Below, one piece after another: positions 22,860 to 32,365 of a DNA stretch of 64,000 nucleotides. Under the pieces are notes generated by a model. The model saw nothing but the letters and a program-made list of their open reading frames with translations, had not been told where the DNA came from and ran no database searches. Every line of letters starts with the position of its first letter. Positions within the stretch are counted from its first letter, which is position 1. The stretch is taken from the NCBI GenBank assembly GCA_019915015.1, contig JAHBBC010000020.1, positions 806,001-870,000 on the forward strand. The letters run 5' to 3'. Origin of the DNA: Auriscalpium vulgare. Lineage: Eukaryota > Basidiomycota > Agaricomycetes > Russulales > Auriscalpiaceae. Position numbers and translations under genes: made by a program.

Positions 22860-24236
22860 TGATGGGTACCAGCCGGTAGTAGGGCGGTAATGTCTTGTAT
22901 ACCTATCCCTAGAGCACAGTGCACGGTACCGTTGTGTGAGGGGCGAGTCGTCAGTGGTCCCGAAGTCTCCGGGAGCGTCTCCGAAGTGGGAATGGGGTGG
23001 TTGTAGCGTGATAGCAGTGAGTTCGGGAGTGATCCAAACTAGGAAGGACGAGGAAGTGTGGGGATGTTACGATCTGCGGGGTGTCGAGTGGTTGTGCAAC
23101 GTAGGCAAAGTCGAAGTTGAATGCCGTGGTTCCGAAGTGCCGAGGTGATGGAGTCGAAGTGCCGAAGTGATGGAGCCGAAGTGCCGAAGTGATGGAGCCG
23201 AAGTGCCGAAGTGATTGGGTCGAGGATGGAGTCGAAGTCGAAGTTGAATGACAAAGGAGGGTACGAAAGGCGAATGCGATACGTGCGTCAAAGGCGAAGT
23301 CGAAGTCGGAGTCGAGATCCGAAGTCGAAGTCGAATACTATACGTGCGGCGTGCGGCGAAGGCGAAGTCGAAGTCGAAGTCGAAAGGTGCAAAGTCAGAA
23401 ACGCTTTGACAATGCGAGAGGTCGAGGAGGGTCTCTAGCGTGAGTCTCACTATGAGGGGGAAGAAGGGGGCATATGATATGATGCAGAATATCGTACTGA
23501 CAAGTCCTATATATACTACGAGTGAGTCCGAAGTAATATACAACCGTGCGAACAAACAAGAGCATAAGTAGAACGAAACATGAAGTAAGTGGGTCAAGAT
23601 CACAAGAAATGAGTAAGTCGCAAGCAAACGGTAAGTCAAACGCCATTGCTAGGAAGCCTGAGAAGAGTAGTCATGAAACCTAAGACAATGAAACATAAGG
23701 GACTCCACAGTGGGAATGTGCGCCTAACTTCGGAACGCGTTCCGAAGTCGCTGCGGCTATCGTCCGAAGTTCCGAAGTATTGCGTTGCATAGCGGTTCGA
23801 CGCAGCTAGAAACGCAGCGAACCACATCTGGAGGGCTCGAGGTAGGGTCGGAATGGAGGGGACAATACTGGGAACGAGGGGGCAATGTTCTGGAGTGGAT
23901 ATGGCCTAGATGCGACATAGCCCAACAATCTGTGAGTGTTTTGACTCTGGATCACGTTTGGGGCGTGTCTGATGATGATGGGCTTGTGAAGTCTGGACCG
24001 AATCACGTGCGGGCGCTTCGGAAAGATCCGTGGAGGCTGTGCTAGCGGGCCGAGACCGGCGCGAGTTCGGAATCCGAAGTCACGTGACTTCGGAAAGTTC
24101 GGAAGTGACTGGGTTGAAACCTCGGAAACTGCTGGCCAAGTTCCGAAGTCAGGTGACTCCGAAGCGAAACTCTCGACTTGACGAAAGTTCAAAAATTGAA
24201 GTGAGATCTCCGCACACCGCAGAACCAGGCGTATCA
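22860..24236 (-). repeat. 3' LTR (minus-strand element)
   Basis: 1,377 bp, nearly identical to 26202-27578. It contains clusters of GAAGT/CCGAAGT units (about 23110-23240 and 23290-23400), a 19-bp palindrome, CTTCGGAACGCGTTCCGAAG-like, near 23729-23748, and a perfect 20-bp palindrome, CCGAAGTCACGTGACTTCGG, at about 24076-24095 around an E-box CACGTG. The end of the gag ORF runs into this LTR. Confidence 0.92.
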
Positions 24237-25986
24237 CCTCCTCCATACTTTGATACTGACCGTCCACGGTCAGAGCCCAACACGCGACGTGCGCGAGGAT
24301 TCCGAGCTGCGCCATATGGAGTTTCCGAAGTGATGTGGCAAAGATCCGAAGTAGTTTGGCAAAGTCGCGAAGGATGATGGGTGCGTCGTGGTGGAAGAGG
24401 AAGATGCGAGTCATGGTGATGCGTCCATGTGCAAAACGCGAAGTGTCGGAGGAATGCGTTGAGACAGGATGTTGGTTTGAGAGGTCGAGCGGAGGCGCGG
24501 TACTTCCGAAGTACCGTGGGAATCGACGATCGAACGCGAGGAAGAGGGACGTGAAGCCTAGGAATACTCCGAAGTTGATGCGACGAAGTTGTAACTCCTC
24601 TGTCGATGCGACGGCTGTGGTGTGCGAGATGCTGTGGTCGGAGGAAAGGTCGATGTCTGTGATGTGATTCCTAAGGATGTGAGGCGTCCGAAGTCCACGA
24701 AAGAATCCGAAGTTTCCTAACTCGAAGGTTGGCAGAGTCGAGCTGCGTGCTCGAAAACCAAGCGAACTGGGTCCGAAACAATTGTAGCAGTGTTTCATCG
24801 GCTTCGCTGGGTTGCTATGAACGATGGTATTGCTGCCCGCAATGCCACGTGAAGTCGAAGTGTGGCCAATTGCTGGAGAGACGAAGTCGAAGTTGCGAAG
24901 TGATCCGAAGTTCCACAGAGGCAAGTCGTGCGCGCCAGTCGAGAGGATGTGACGAAGGATGATGAGTTCGTGTGAGACGAGGATCGACTTCGTACCAGAG
25001 AACATGCCTCCAGTGTCGAACATGCGTTGGTAAGTTCGGAAGAGGTTGGAGAGGTGCTTGTCGATGATGCGGGGCATGATGAACGTCGAGACGTTGAACT
25101 GCGAGTGTTCGATTGGAATGCGGCTGTAGCTGTCACTGGGAATGGGGCGAAGTGTGTCGAAGTTGGGGATGGTAGTTCGGATGTCCTGTACGAGTAGTGC
25201 GTCGTCTCCTCGGTAGCTCGGAAATGTTCCGAGGTGTGGAGTGAGTGGGATGGTGTCGTTCGCGTCGCTGCGTATCTCTGCGTCTTGGTTCGGGACTTGT
25301 TCAATGGTTGTACGCAGTGCAATGGGTGCGAAGCGAAGCTCCGGGGCGCTTGCGAAGTGCTCCAAAGGCGAGGACGTGGCAGCGGGGTCTTGTGCCTCAC
25401 TTGCGAACGCTGGATCCGAAGCGTCGAAGCAAACGGTGACCCAAGTCATGTTGCAGTCTTCTGGTTCGCGACGATGGGAAGATGTGAGCGGGACAGGAAC
25501 GGGGGTGACATAGCAGAGGTTCGGAACGGTGTCGAATACTTCGGATGGCTCGTGCATTGCTGCAATGCCATCATACTCTTGTTCGAGAGCCTGTTGCTCG
25601 CGCAGCCAGGCCAACTCTGCGTCAATAGCCTCGATTTGTTCGGAAACGAGCGAAGTTGGAGGCCCTCCGGCTGGGGCGATGTCGAACATAATTGGATCAA
25701 TGGTTCGGAAGTTTCGGATGTCTTCTTCGGCTCCTGGGTAGAGGTTCGCGACTGCTTCCTTGAAGTCGTCGTAGTTACCAGGACCGTAGAACACTTCCAT
25801 CGCGTCAAACAAATCAGCTTCGTCAAGTTCGACGTACTTCTGTGCCCAATCTTTCTTGGCGCGATCACTGGTGATGTTCGCAGACATGGTGAGCTTCTCG
25901 AGGTCGGAGAAGAACCTACGGGGCTGTTTGGGATCGAACGTCGGTGCAGTTCGTGCGCGGCGAGGGGGCATATACGAGGCCATCAA
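23806..25986 (-). CDS. Gag-like protein of the LTR element
   Basis: A 726-residue uninterrupted ORF beginning MMASYMPPRRARTAPTFDPK. The N-terminal region, PRRFFSDLEKLTMSANITSD, then KKDWAQKYVELDEADLF and FKEAVANLYPGAEED, has the helical pattern of fungal Ty3/Gypsy retrotransposon gag proteins. A Glu/Ala-rich segment (EQIEAIDAELAWLREQQALE) follows and may be coiled coil. Beyond about residue 150 the composition becomes Ser/Phe/Arg-rich, because the CCGAAGT-rich DNA is being translated, and the frame continues through the polypurine tract into the 3' LTR. No CCHC zinc knuckle is visible. The functional gag may therefore be only the N-terminal part, with a long repeat-encoded tail. Confidence 0.7.
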   Translation of the reverse strand: MMASYMPPRRARTAPTFDPKQPRRFFSDLEKLTMSANITSDRAKKDWAQKYVELDEADLFDAMEVFYGPGNYDDFKEAVANLYPGAEEDIRNFRTIDPIMFDIAPAGGPPTSLVSEQIEAIDAELAWLREQQALEQEYDGIAAMHEPSEVFDTVPNLCYVTPVPVPLTSSHRREPEDCNMTWVTVCFDASDPAFASEAQDPAATSSPLEHFASAPELRFAPIALRTTIEQVPNQDAEIRSDANDTIPLTPHLGTFPSYRGDDALLVQDIRTTIPNFDTLRPIPSDSYSRIPIEHSQFNVSTFIMPRIIDKHLSNLFRTYQRMFDTGGMFSGTKSILVSHELIILRHILSTGAHDLPLWNFGSLRNFDFVSPAIGHTSTSRGIAGSNTIVHSNPAKPMKHCYNCFGPSSLGFRARSSTLPTFELGNFGFFRGLRTPHILRNHITDIDLSSDHSISHTTAVASTEELQLRRINFGVFLGFTSLFLAFDRRFPRYFGSTAPPLDLSNQHPVSTHSSDTSRFAHGRITMTRIFLFHHDAPIILRDFAKLLRIFATSLRKLHMAQLGILAHVACWALTVDGQYQSMEEVIRLVLRCAEISLQFLNFRQVESFASESPDFGTWPAVSEVSTQSLPNFPKSRDFGFRTRAGLGPLAQPPRIFPKRPHVIRSRLHKPIIIRHAPNVIQSQNTHRLLGYVASRPYPLQNIAPSFPVLSPPFRPYLEPSRCGSLRF
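24237..24246 (-). other. Polypurine tract
   Basis: Directly before the 3' LTR the minus strand reads TATGGAGGAGG followed by the LTR start TGATACG. This purine run is at the position of a plus-strand priming site and supports the minus-strand orientation of the element. Confidence 0.6.
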
Positions 25987-26180
25987 TAGACAAGGGATGC
26001 GAAGGAGGCGAAGTGAATGGGATGTGGAAGGGATGAGGCGTGTGGAGGCGAAGTATCGGGCCTAGGTTCGGATGATTGTTGCGATCGAGTGCTCGAAATC
26101 CGAAGTTGATTGGAGATGCGACACCTATATCAAAGGGAGTAGACACGTCCGAGGGCTTCGGAGGAATACTGACTTGGTCC

Positions 26181-26197
26181 CCTCGCGGTGGGCTCCA
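26181..26197 (-). promoter_or_regulatory. Candidate tRNA primer-binding site
   Basis: Four bases inside the 5' LTR, the minus strand reads TGGAGCCCACCGCGAGG. It starts with the TGG complementary to a tRNA CCA end, as expected for a primer-binding site. The tRNA partner was not identified. Confidence 0.5.
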
Positions 26198-26201
26198 ATA
26201 A

Positions 26202-27578
26202 TGATGGGTACCAGCCGGTAGTAGGGCGGTAATGTCTTGTATACCTATCCCTAGAGCACAGTGCACGGTACCGTTGTGTGAGGGGCGAGTCGTCAGTGGT
26301 CCCGAAGTCTCCGGGAGCGTCTCCGAAGTGGGAATGGGGTGGTTGTAGCGTGATAGCAGTGAGTTCGGGAGTGATCCAAACTAGGAAGGACGAGGAAGTG
26401 TGGGGATGTTACGATCTGCGGGGTGTCGAGTGGTTGTGCAACGTAGGCAAAGTCGAAGTTGAATGCCGTGGTTCCGAAGTGCCGAGGTGATGGAGTCGAA
26501 GTGCCGAAGTGATGGAGCCGAAGTGCCGAAGTGATGGAGCCGAAGTGCCGAAGTGATTGGGTCGAGGATGGAGTCGAAGTCGAAGTTGAATGACAAAGGA
26601 GGGTACGAAAGGCGAATACGATACGTGCGTCAAAGGCGAAGTCGAAGTCGGAGTCGAGATCCGAAGTCGAAGTCGAATACTATACGTGCGGCGTGCGGCG
26701 AAGGCGAAGTCGAAGTCGAAGTCGAAAGGTGCAAAGTCAGAAACGCTTTGACAATGCGAGAGGTCGAGGAGGGTCTCTAGCGTGAGTCTCACTATGAGGG
26801 GGAAGAAGGGGGCATATGATATGATGCAGAATATCGTACTGACAAGTCCTATATATACTACGAGTGAGTCCGAAGTAATATACAACCGTGCGAACAAACA
26901 AGAGCATAAGTAGAACGAAACATGAAGTAAGTGGGTCAAGATCACAAGAAATGAGTAAGTCGCAAGCAAACGGTAAGTCAAATGCCATTGCTAGGAAGCC
27001 TGAGAAGAGTAGTCATGAAACCTAAGACAATGAAACATAAGGGACTCCACAGTGGGAATGTGCGCCTAACTTCGGAACGCGTTCCGAAGTCGCTGCGGCT
27101 ATCGTCCGAAGTTCCGAAGTATTGCGTTGCATAGCGGTTCGACGCAGCTAGAAACGCAGCGAACCACATCTGGAGGGCTCGAGGTAGGGTCGGAATGGAG
27201 GGGACAATACTGGGAACGAGGGGGCAATGTTCTGGAGTGGATATGGCCTAGATGCGACATAGCCCAACAATCTGTGAGTGTTTTGACTCTGGATCACGTT
27301 TGGGGCGTGTCTGATGATGATGGGCTTGTGAAGTCTGGACCGAATCACGTGCGGGCGCTTCGGAAAGATCCGTGGAGGCTGTGCTAGCGGGCCGAGACCG
27401 GCGCGAGTTCGGAATCCGAAGTCACGTGACTTCGGAAAGTTCGGAAGTGACTGGGTTGAAACCTCGGAAACTGCTGGCCAAGTTCCGAAGTCAGGTGACT
27501 CCGAAGCGAAACTCTCGACTTGACGAAAGTTCAAAAATTGAAGTGAGATCTCCGCACACCGCAGAACCAGGCGTATCA
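26202..27578 (-). repeat. 5' LTR (minus-strand element)
   Basis: Partner of the left LTR with the same CCGAAGT clusters and palindromes. It should carry the promoter for minus-strand transcription; I could not pick a TATA box with confidence. Confidence 0.92.
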
Positions 27579-28029
27579 GCGCGAGTAGATATGGAAGGAC
27601 ACGGTCAGCTAGCGGAAATTGTTGAGCGATGAGCTGACTTACAGAGGTCAGCTTTCCAGACGCAAGGCCAGTCCGTCCGGGGCCCGCGGTCGTGCGAGCA
27701 CGGGCGAGACGTCGAGGAGGCCTGACTGGAGGCACTTGGATGCGCAAATTAATCTGTTATTGCATAGTTAATTTGTATTGTCGGGGTCGAGAACTGCGCA
27801 ATAGACGGCATGGACGCGTCGCGACGCCGTCTGAGTCAGAAAAATACTCTCGACTCTCGTGACCGCGTCGTTCCAAGGTCCAGCCTGAGCCTACTCCTCG
27901 ACCAGGACAGCATCATGGATGAGCCTATGGCGATGCTCAGGCTTGACAGCATAAAAAGCGAGGTGAGCAACACATACCTCCAACCCCAAACCTAACAAAC
28001 AGATCACTACAAGCCCTTCATTTTCTCTG
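27579..28029. other. No gene recognised; right flank of LTR element
   Basis: Originally contiguous with 22859 before the LTR insertion, so it should be the upstream region of the transposase gene. It contains an AT-rich stretch with inverted AATTAAT/ATTAATT-like pieces near 27747-27775. No matching terminal repeat for 14061-14115 was found. Confidence 0.4.
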
Positions 28030-29622
28030 ATGTCTTCTCCTTCACGGGCGTTGTTTGAATCTTCAATCGGCACGGTGCCACTCGCGGATGCTACGGCAGA
28101 GCAACTGGAGGTCTACGTGAACAAGATTCTGGAGAGTCGGCTTCGAAAGAGGAAAAGGTGTGTATTCATGACTCACCCAGTACGCCTGCACTTGACACAA
28201 CACCATCCAGCCGCGATTTAGATGCAGATGAGGAGTCGGATGGCGAGACGGTAGCCCTGCAGTATGCTGACTATGGGCGCGCGTTCGCTCGCCTTGGGGA
28301 GCCATTCACCACTGTCTTCACCATTGTGGACCACGGTTTGCACTTGGAGGCTCGAAAGGCGGAGTCGGACGGCGACGATGGGGACTCGGACGCGACACTC
28401 GAGACTGAAGAGTGAGTGCACTACTGTTTGCTTTCGACCTGCTTCGATTTCATCAAAATCTCACGACACGCAGCGAACAACGTCTCACGCAGGACTGGAC
28501 CATGCAAGCTCATCCCCGGCTTCCAGCATGACATGATCGTGCTCGCGGAGAAGAGAAAGATTCGCAAAGTCATCAGCAATGAGGTGCGTCATTGTCTCAC
28601 TGTTGCCGCACTCATTTTGACACGAACTCACCAGATCACCTCCGGTGCTGAACATGCCCGCGCGGACGACTCGAGTGGCCTGAAAGGTGCGATCCTGGGT
28701 TATCTTCACCTCGACATCACTCTTCCTTTGGATCCCCCGATTCCCGTCCAGGATGTGCACAAGGCTCTTCGCGGATGGAACCATCCCGCCACTGCAACTC
28801 TTCTCACACCGATTGAATGGGAGGCAAATCCGACGTACGGTGTGCTTTGCTCTTGTTTACAGCGTCACTGACTATCTCTGCAAGCGTCTGGACTGACATT
28901 TTAGCCGGACGTCGCCAAGTGACCGCAGAGCAGATGCCCCGGCTGCTGTATCCCGAAGGACACGTCTTCAACCCCGAGAACATCGAGGACGGCCTTTTTC
29001 GTGGTCATGTCTTGGTCAGGGTACGCTCCATAAATACTGTTTGGGCTGCTGTGCCGCACGCTTCAAATTCCTGCGCAGTCTGCAAAGCATCTATATCAAG
29101 GACCATCATCAGCATTACAGGGACCTGGTTACAAGAAGGGACGCGCCGGTATCGCAAAGCTCATCGGCATGACAAAGATGACGCCTCACGCGATGGCCTA
29201 TGTCATTGTTCAGGTGCGAGGCCGTACATTCTACCAATTTCTCAGAGACTGACATGCTCCCGCAGGCCCGCTTCTCGATATCCGATGCACAGGAATGGCA
29301 CATCATCGACCGCGACTTCGATTATCGTACGTTCTTCTGGAACGTGGTCGATGCCTTGGAGACCGACGAGGGCAAAGCAACGCTGGCGTTCTTCGACCAG
29401 TAAGCCTTCAACCATTTTACACAGCGCGATTATCTCACTTTTGCTCACAGTGAGGTCTTCGGTAAGACGGAGTCAATTACTCCCACCGTCCCTGCGGGTC
29501 CGTCGGCATTCTCGAAGCTGAAGCGGCAGCGAGCAGCAAAACGAGCCCGAATTGCAGACCAAGACACCACCGACAGCGCGACTGATGAGACTGTGGGTCT
29601 CGCTGTCGCCGGAAGCCAATAA
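28030..29622 (+). CDS. DUF6698-family protein
   Basis: Multi-exon gene starting MSSPSRALFESSIGTVPLAD with a short helical N-terminus (QLEVYVNKILESRLRKRKR). Later exons give YGRAFARLGEPFTTVFTIVD, SSGLKGAILGYLHLDITLPL, VHKALRGWNHPATATLLTPI, LYPEGHVFNPENIEDGLFRG, HLYQGPSSAL, YKKGRAGIAKLIGMTKMTPH, ARFSISDAQEWHIIDRDFDY and FFWNVVDALETDEGKATLAF. The tail is basic (KLKRQRAAKRARI). The motif order (GFNHP, EGxxFNPxxxExGLFRGHxLVR, then the ITxxxxAYxxxQARFxLS block) matches the uncharacterised fungal DUF6698 domain, which is highly expanded in Agaricomycetes and often near transposons. No function is known. The frame is continuous once short introns are removed. Confidence 0.72.
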
Positions 29623-29913
29623 AGCGCACGATCCTTTGTCCTCTGAATCATGTACATACTATTGTAATTAGATGTATAATCCATAATTTCTCTTGCAACA
29701 ACCTTGAAATAAGCAGGAAATTTGACGGCTGCAACATAATATGGCGAAGCTGTCTAGATGAAAACAAGCCTGGGTGGCCCATGCAAACTGGGAAGGCCCT
29801 TGCCATGGGATGACCAGCCCGACGGTCACCGCGTACTCCAACAAGGCAGGAGAAAGTTGCCATTAATCACCGAGTTGATGTATCTAACCATAGACTGATG
29901 GCTTTTCCATTGT

Positions 29914-30180
29914 CCCGTGGGCCCGATCTATTGCGAGGTGAGCTTTCCCCACGTCGATAAGGCCGGCCGTAGCTGGCAAGACTCACCCGCACAACGAGAC
30001 TTCCCAAGGATGGAGTCATGGGGACAGATTACATTGACCCATGGGCCCGATCTATTGCACGATGAGCTCTCCCCATGTCGATAAGGCCGGCAGTAGCTGG
30101 CAAGGCTCACCTGCACGACGAGCCTTCCCAAAGATGGGGACAGCTTCTATTGACCCATGGGCCCGATCTAGTGCCAGGTG
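29914..30180. repeat. Tandem repeat of about 120 bp, 2.2 copies
   Basis: Units begin with CCC(G/A)TGGGCCCGATCTA at 29914, 30038 and 30154 (periods 124 and 116 bp). Each contains a CCCCA(C/T)GTCGATAAGGCCGGC segment and a CTGGCAAG(A/G)CTCACC segment. The third unit is cut off after about 27 bp. It is non-coding. Confidence 0.85.
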
Positions 30181-30184
30181 ACAG

Positions 30185-30463
30185 ATGGTGACCGAGCACT
30201 TTGGGGTCGACGCCCACGACACGTTTAAACGGCGTCAACTCTACCGTCGCCTGGCCTGTGTCGAACAAAATCAGCTGGAATGTAGCGGTCGTGCGAAGGG
30301 AGGACGCACCAGTCCCACATCCCAGATCGAGAGCGGTATCCCATTCGCCCCGCGCGTGCGCTCGTGGTATTGGAATACGAAGTCGTACAACTGACGAGGG
30401 TAAGTTGGGCGAGCAGCTGCATACCTCGCGGTGTTGAAAGTCGTCTTTGCAAAGGTCGTCATG
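30185..30463 (-). pseudogene. N-terminal remnant of SAM-dependent methyltransferase
   Basis: The minus strand starts MTTFAKTTFNTARYAAARPT at 30463, continues with YPRQLYDFVFQYHERTRG, then loses frame. In another frame it resumes as TGQATVELTPFKRVVGVDPK near 30255-30195. These pieces match the start and the SAM-binding motif I (GxGTGQAT) of trans-aconitate-methyltransferase-like fungal enzymes. The middle of motif I and the whole C-terminal half are missing. Confidence 0.6.
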
Positions 30464-30766
30464 GCTGGAGGACAGGAAGCGGACGAGTCGGACGGAATGC
30501 GGAACGTCAATTTATGTGTTCTTCCATCGGACGAAGCCCCGAGAGAAGCCGCGCATATGGAGCTTCAGCGATGGGCAAGATTAATATAGACGAAACGCTT
30601 GCGCACTGGCAGCGAATCAGCGGCGGGATGGGCGACCTGCAGACCACAGAGGAAGAGCGGGCGAAGGCTACGCCGCGCAGCGCCGAAAAAGCCGAGGGAC
30701 CAAGCGCACGTCGGGCACGTGCCAGTGAGGACCGCGGGACTGTGGACGGAGACCCGCTGTTGCATC
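30464..30766. other. No gene recognised
   Basis: Short interval between the methyltransferase remnant and the Harbinger-like element. No conserved coding sequence is seen. Confidence 0.35.
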
Positions 30767-30769
30767 ATT

Positions 30770-30837
30770 AGGGGAGCTCAGAGTAGACCGTTTTCGTTTC
30801 CGTTTCGTTTTCAAACGCCTTTCGTTTTCGATTCGGC
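30770..30837 (+). repeat. Left 68-bp terminal inverted repeat
   Basis: Exact reverse complement of 34086-34153. It contains runs of CGTTT/CGTTTC-like units after the first 20 bp. Confidence 0.95.
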
Positions 30838-30922
30838 GCCCCGGCGTGATATTACATAATGTCACTCAATCTACGCCGCTGCGCGACACCGCCGCCATTG
30901 CTTTCGAGCTCTTCCACCAGCC

Positions 30923-32245
30923 ATGGCCCGTGCTACCTACCACGATGAGATTATCGACGCATACATCACATATATGGCTATCCAGATGGCACTCATGCCT
31001 CCATCTTCAGCCACAGCTATGATGGAGCAGCTCCAACGCGATAGCTCAATCCTTCACACCATCCTATCCTCCCGCTACATCAACCCCCGTCCTCCCGTCG
31101 TTAAAGCCGGCAATCTCCAGCTTGCATGGGAGTATGCACAGGATCCTGCCCATCACCACCGCTTTATCAACATGCTCCGTGTCTCTCCCCACGTCTTCGA
31201 CACTATCCTTGCCTCATCGAGGGTCATCCCGTATTCCAGAACAACTCGAACACCCCGCAGGAGGATATCCGAACGCAATTAGCGGTGACCCTGTACCGTA
31301 TGGGTCGCTATGGCAATGGCGCATCTCTCGAGGATATCAGCCGTGCAGCGGGCTGTTCAGAGGGCGCTGTGGAGCTATACACGGAGAGATGTCAGGAGGC
31401 GCTGATGTCCTTGCATGGGATGTTTGTACGGCCGCTAACAGAGGAGGAGAAAGAGGTCGAGAAAAGGTGGATTGATGAGCAGCTTGGTTTCACGGGATCC
31501 ACCTGGAGGGAGGGATGGGTGATGTACGACGGGACAATTGTTGTCCTGTACAGTCGCCCCGGCCTCGACGGTGACGCGTACTACACAAGGAAGTGCAACT
31601 ATGGGTTCAACGTCCAGGTATGCTGGATATCTTCTAATAGCTCCTGACTGACATATCTGTACACAGATTGGCAATACACCGTCGAATCTACGAATCGTTG
31701 ACTATTCGCTTGGCATGACCGGTTCTGCTCATGATGCATCTGCATTTGAGCATACTGCAGCTGTCAAGCATACCGACTGGTTCTTCAGAGGTGACGAGTT
31801 TGCATGGGGTGACTCTGCGTACCCTGTCAGCTCGCGGACCATCCCAGTTCACAAGAAACCAGCGTCGTTAGACCGCTCAAATGCCTTATTCGACAAACAC
31901 GTAGCTCGCCTACGCGTTCGCTCTGAACACACCATGGGTGCACTCAAGGGCCGATGGCAATCCCTTCGTGGCTTACGGCTCAATATCCGTTACAATCGGG
32001 ACCATATACGAGCGTGTCGGTGGATTTCATGTTGCATCATCTTGCACAACGCAGTGCTCGACATCGAAGGATGGGCGAGTGGGACAAGCTTTGCGACTTG
32101 GCACTCACGTGCTCAGGAAGAGGACGATAGGGGGGAGCCAGATGATCCTATAGATGATGATATCACAGAGGATGATGATTGCGAGGCTAGGAGACGTGGC
32201 CTTGTGGCAGAAATAGTAGCCGCTCAACGAGCAGGACTTGTATAA
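30923..32245 (+). pseudogene. Harbinger-type DDE transposase (frameshifted)
   Basis: Begins MARATYHDEIIDAYITYMAI. The region before the catalytic core has LQLAWEYAQDPAHHHRFINM and a helix-turn-helix-like RMGRYGNGASLEDISRAAGC. The DDE nuclease core shows the first Asp in VMYDGT, the second in GMTGSAHDASAFEHT and the Glu in RVRSEHTMGALKGRW, followed by CRWISCCIILHNAVLD. An intron lies at 31617-31666, between FNVQ and IGNTPSN. Frame changes between FDTILA and EGHPVFQ at about 31211-31215 without a plausible intron; the simplest explanation is one missing base in a GCC(C)TC run. The other domains are uninterrupted, so loss of function is recent or could be an assembly error. Confidence 0.83.
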
Positions 32246-32365
32246 ATGAACAAGATTAAATCTGAGATTGTAAAGAGTAAGAGAGATATAATCAGAAAGA
32301 AGAAAGGACTGTGTAGCATTAAATGAGAGGCTGCAGTTAGAAAGGACAAAAGCAAAATGATCAGA

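Larger units (their letters stand above)
22860..27578 (-). mobile_element. Young gag-only LTR retrotransposon (Ty3/Gypsy-like, non-autonomous)
   Basis: Two 1,377-bp direct repeats (22860-24236 and 26202-27578, offset 3,342) flank 1,965 bp of internal sequence. Both repeats begin TGATGGGTACC and end GCGTATCA on the plus strand, i.e. TG...CA. The flanking bases GCGC at 22856-22859 and 27579-27582 form a 4-bp target duplication. I found only two differences between the LTRs (near 23271/26613 and 23636/26978), which implies a recent insertion. Transcription is on the minus strand: the 5' LTR is the right one. The only ORF is gag-like; no protease, reverse transcriptase, RNase H or integrase motif was seen, so movement would need proteins supplied in trans. 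Confidence 0.88.

Noticed and set aside
24795..25868. Open frames of 140-251 aa overlapping the gag ORF
   Set aside because: Low-complexity shadows of the repeat-rich gag coding region with no domain signature.
23039..26988. Duplicate open frames (190, 83, 75, 71 aa) repeated at 23.0-23.7 and 26.4-27.0 kb
   Set aside because: They are translations of the two LTR copies and their GAAGT repeats, not genes.
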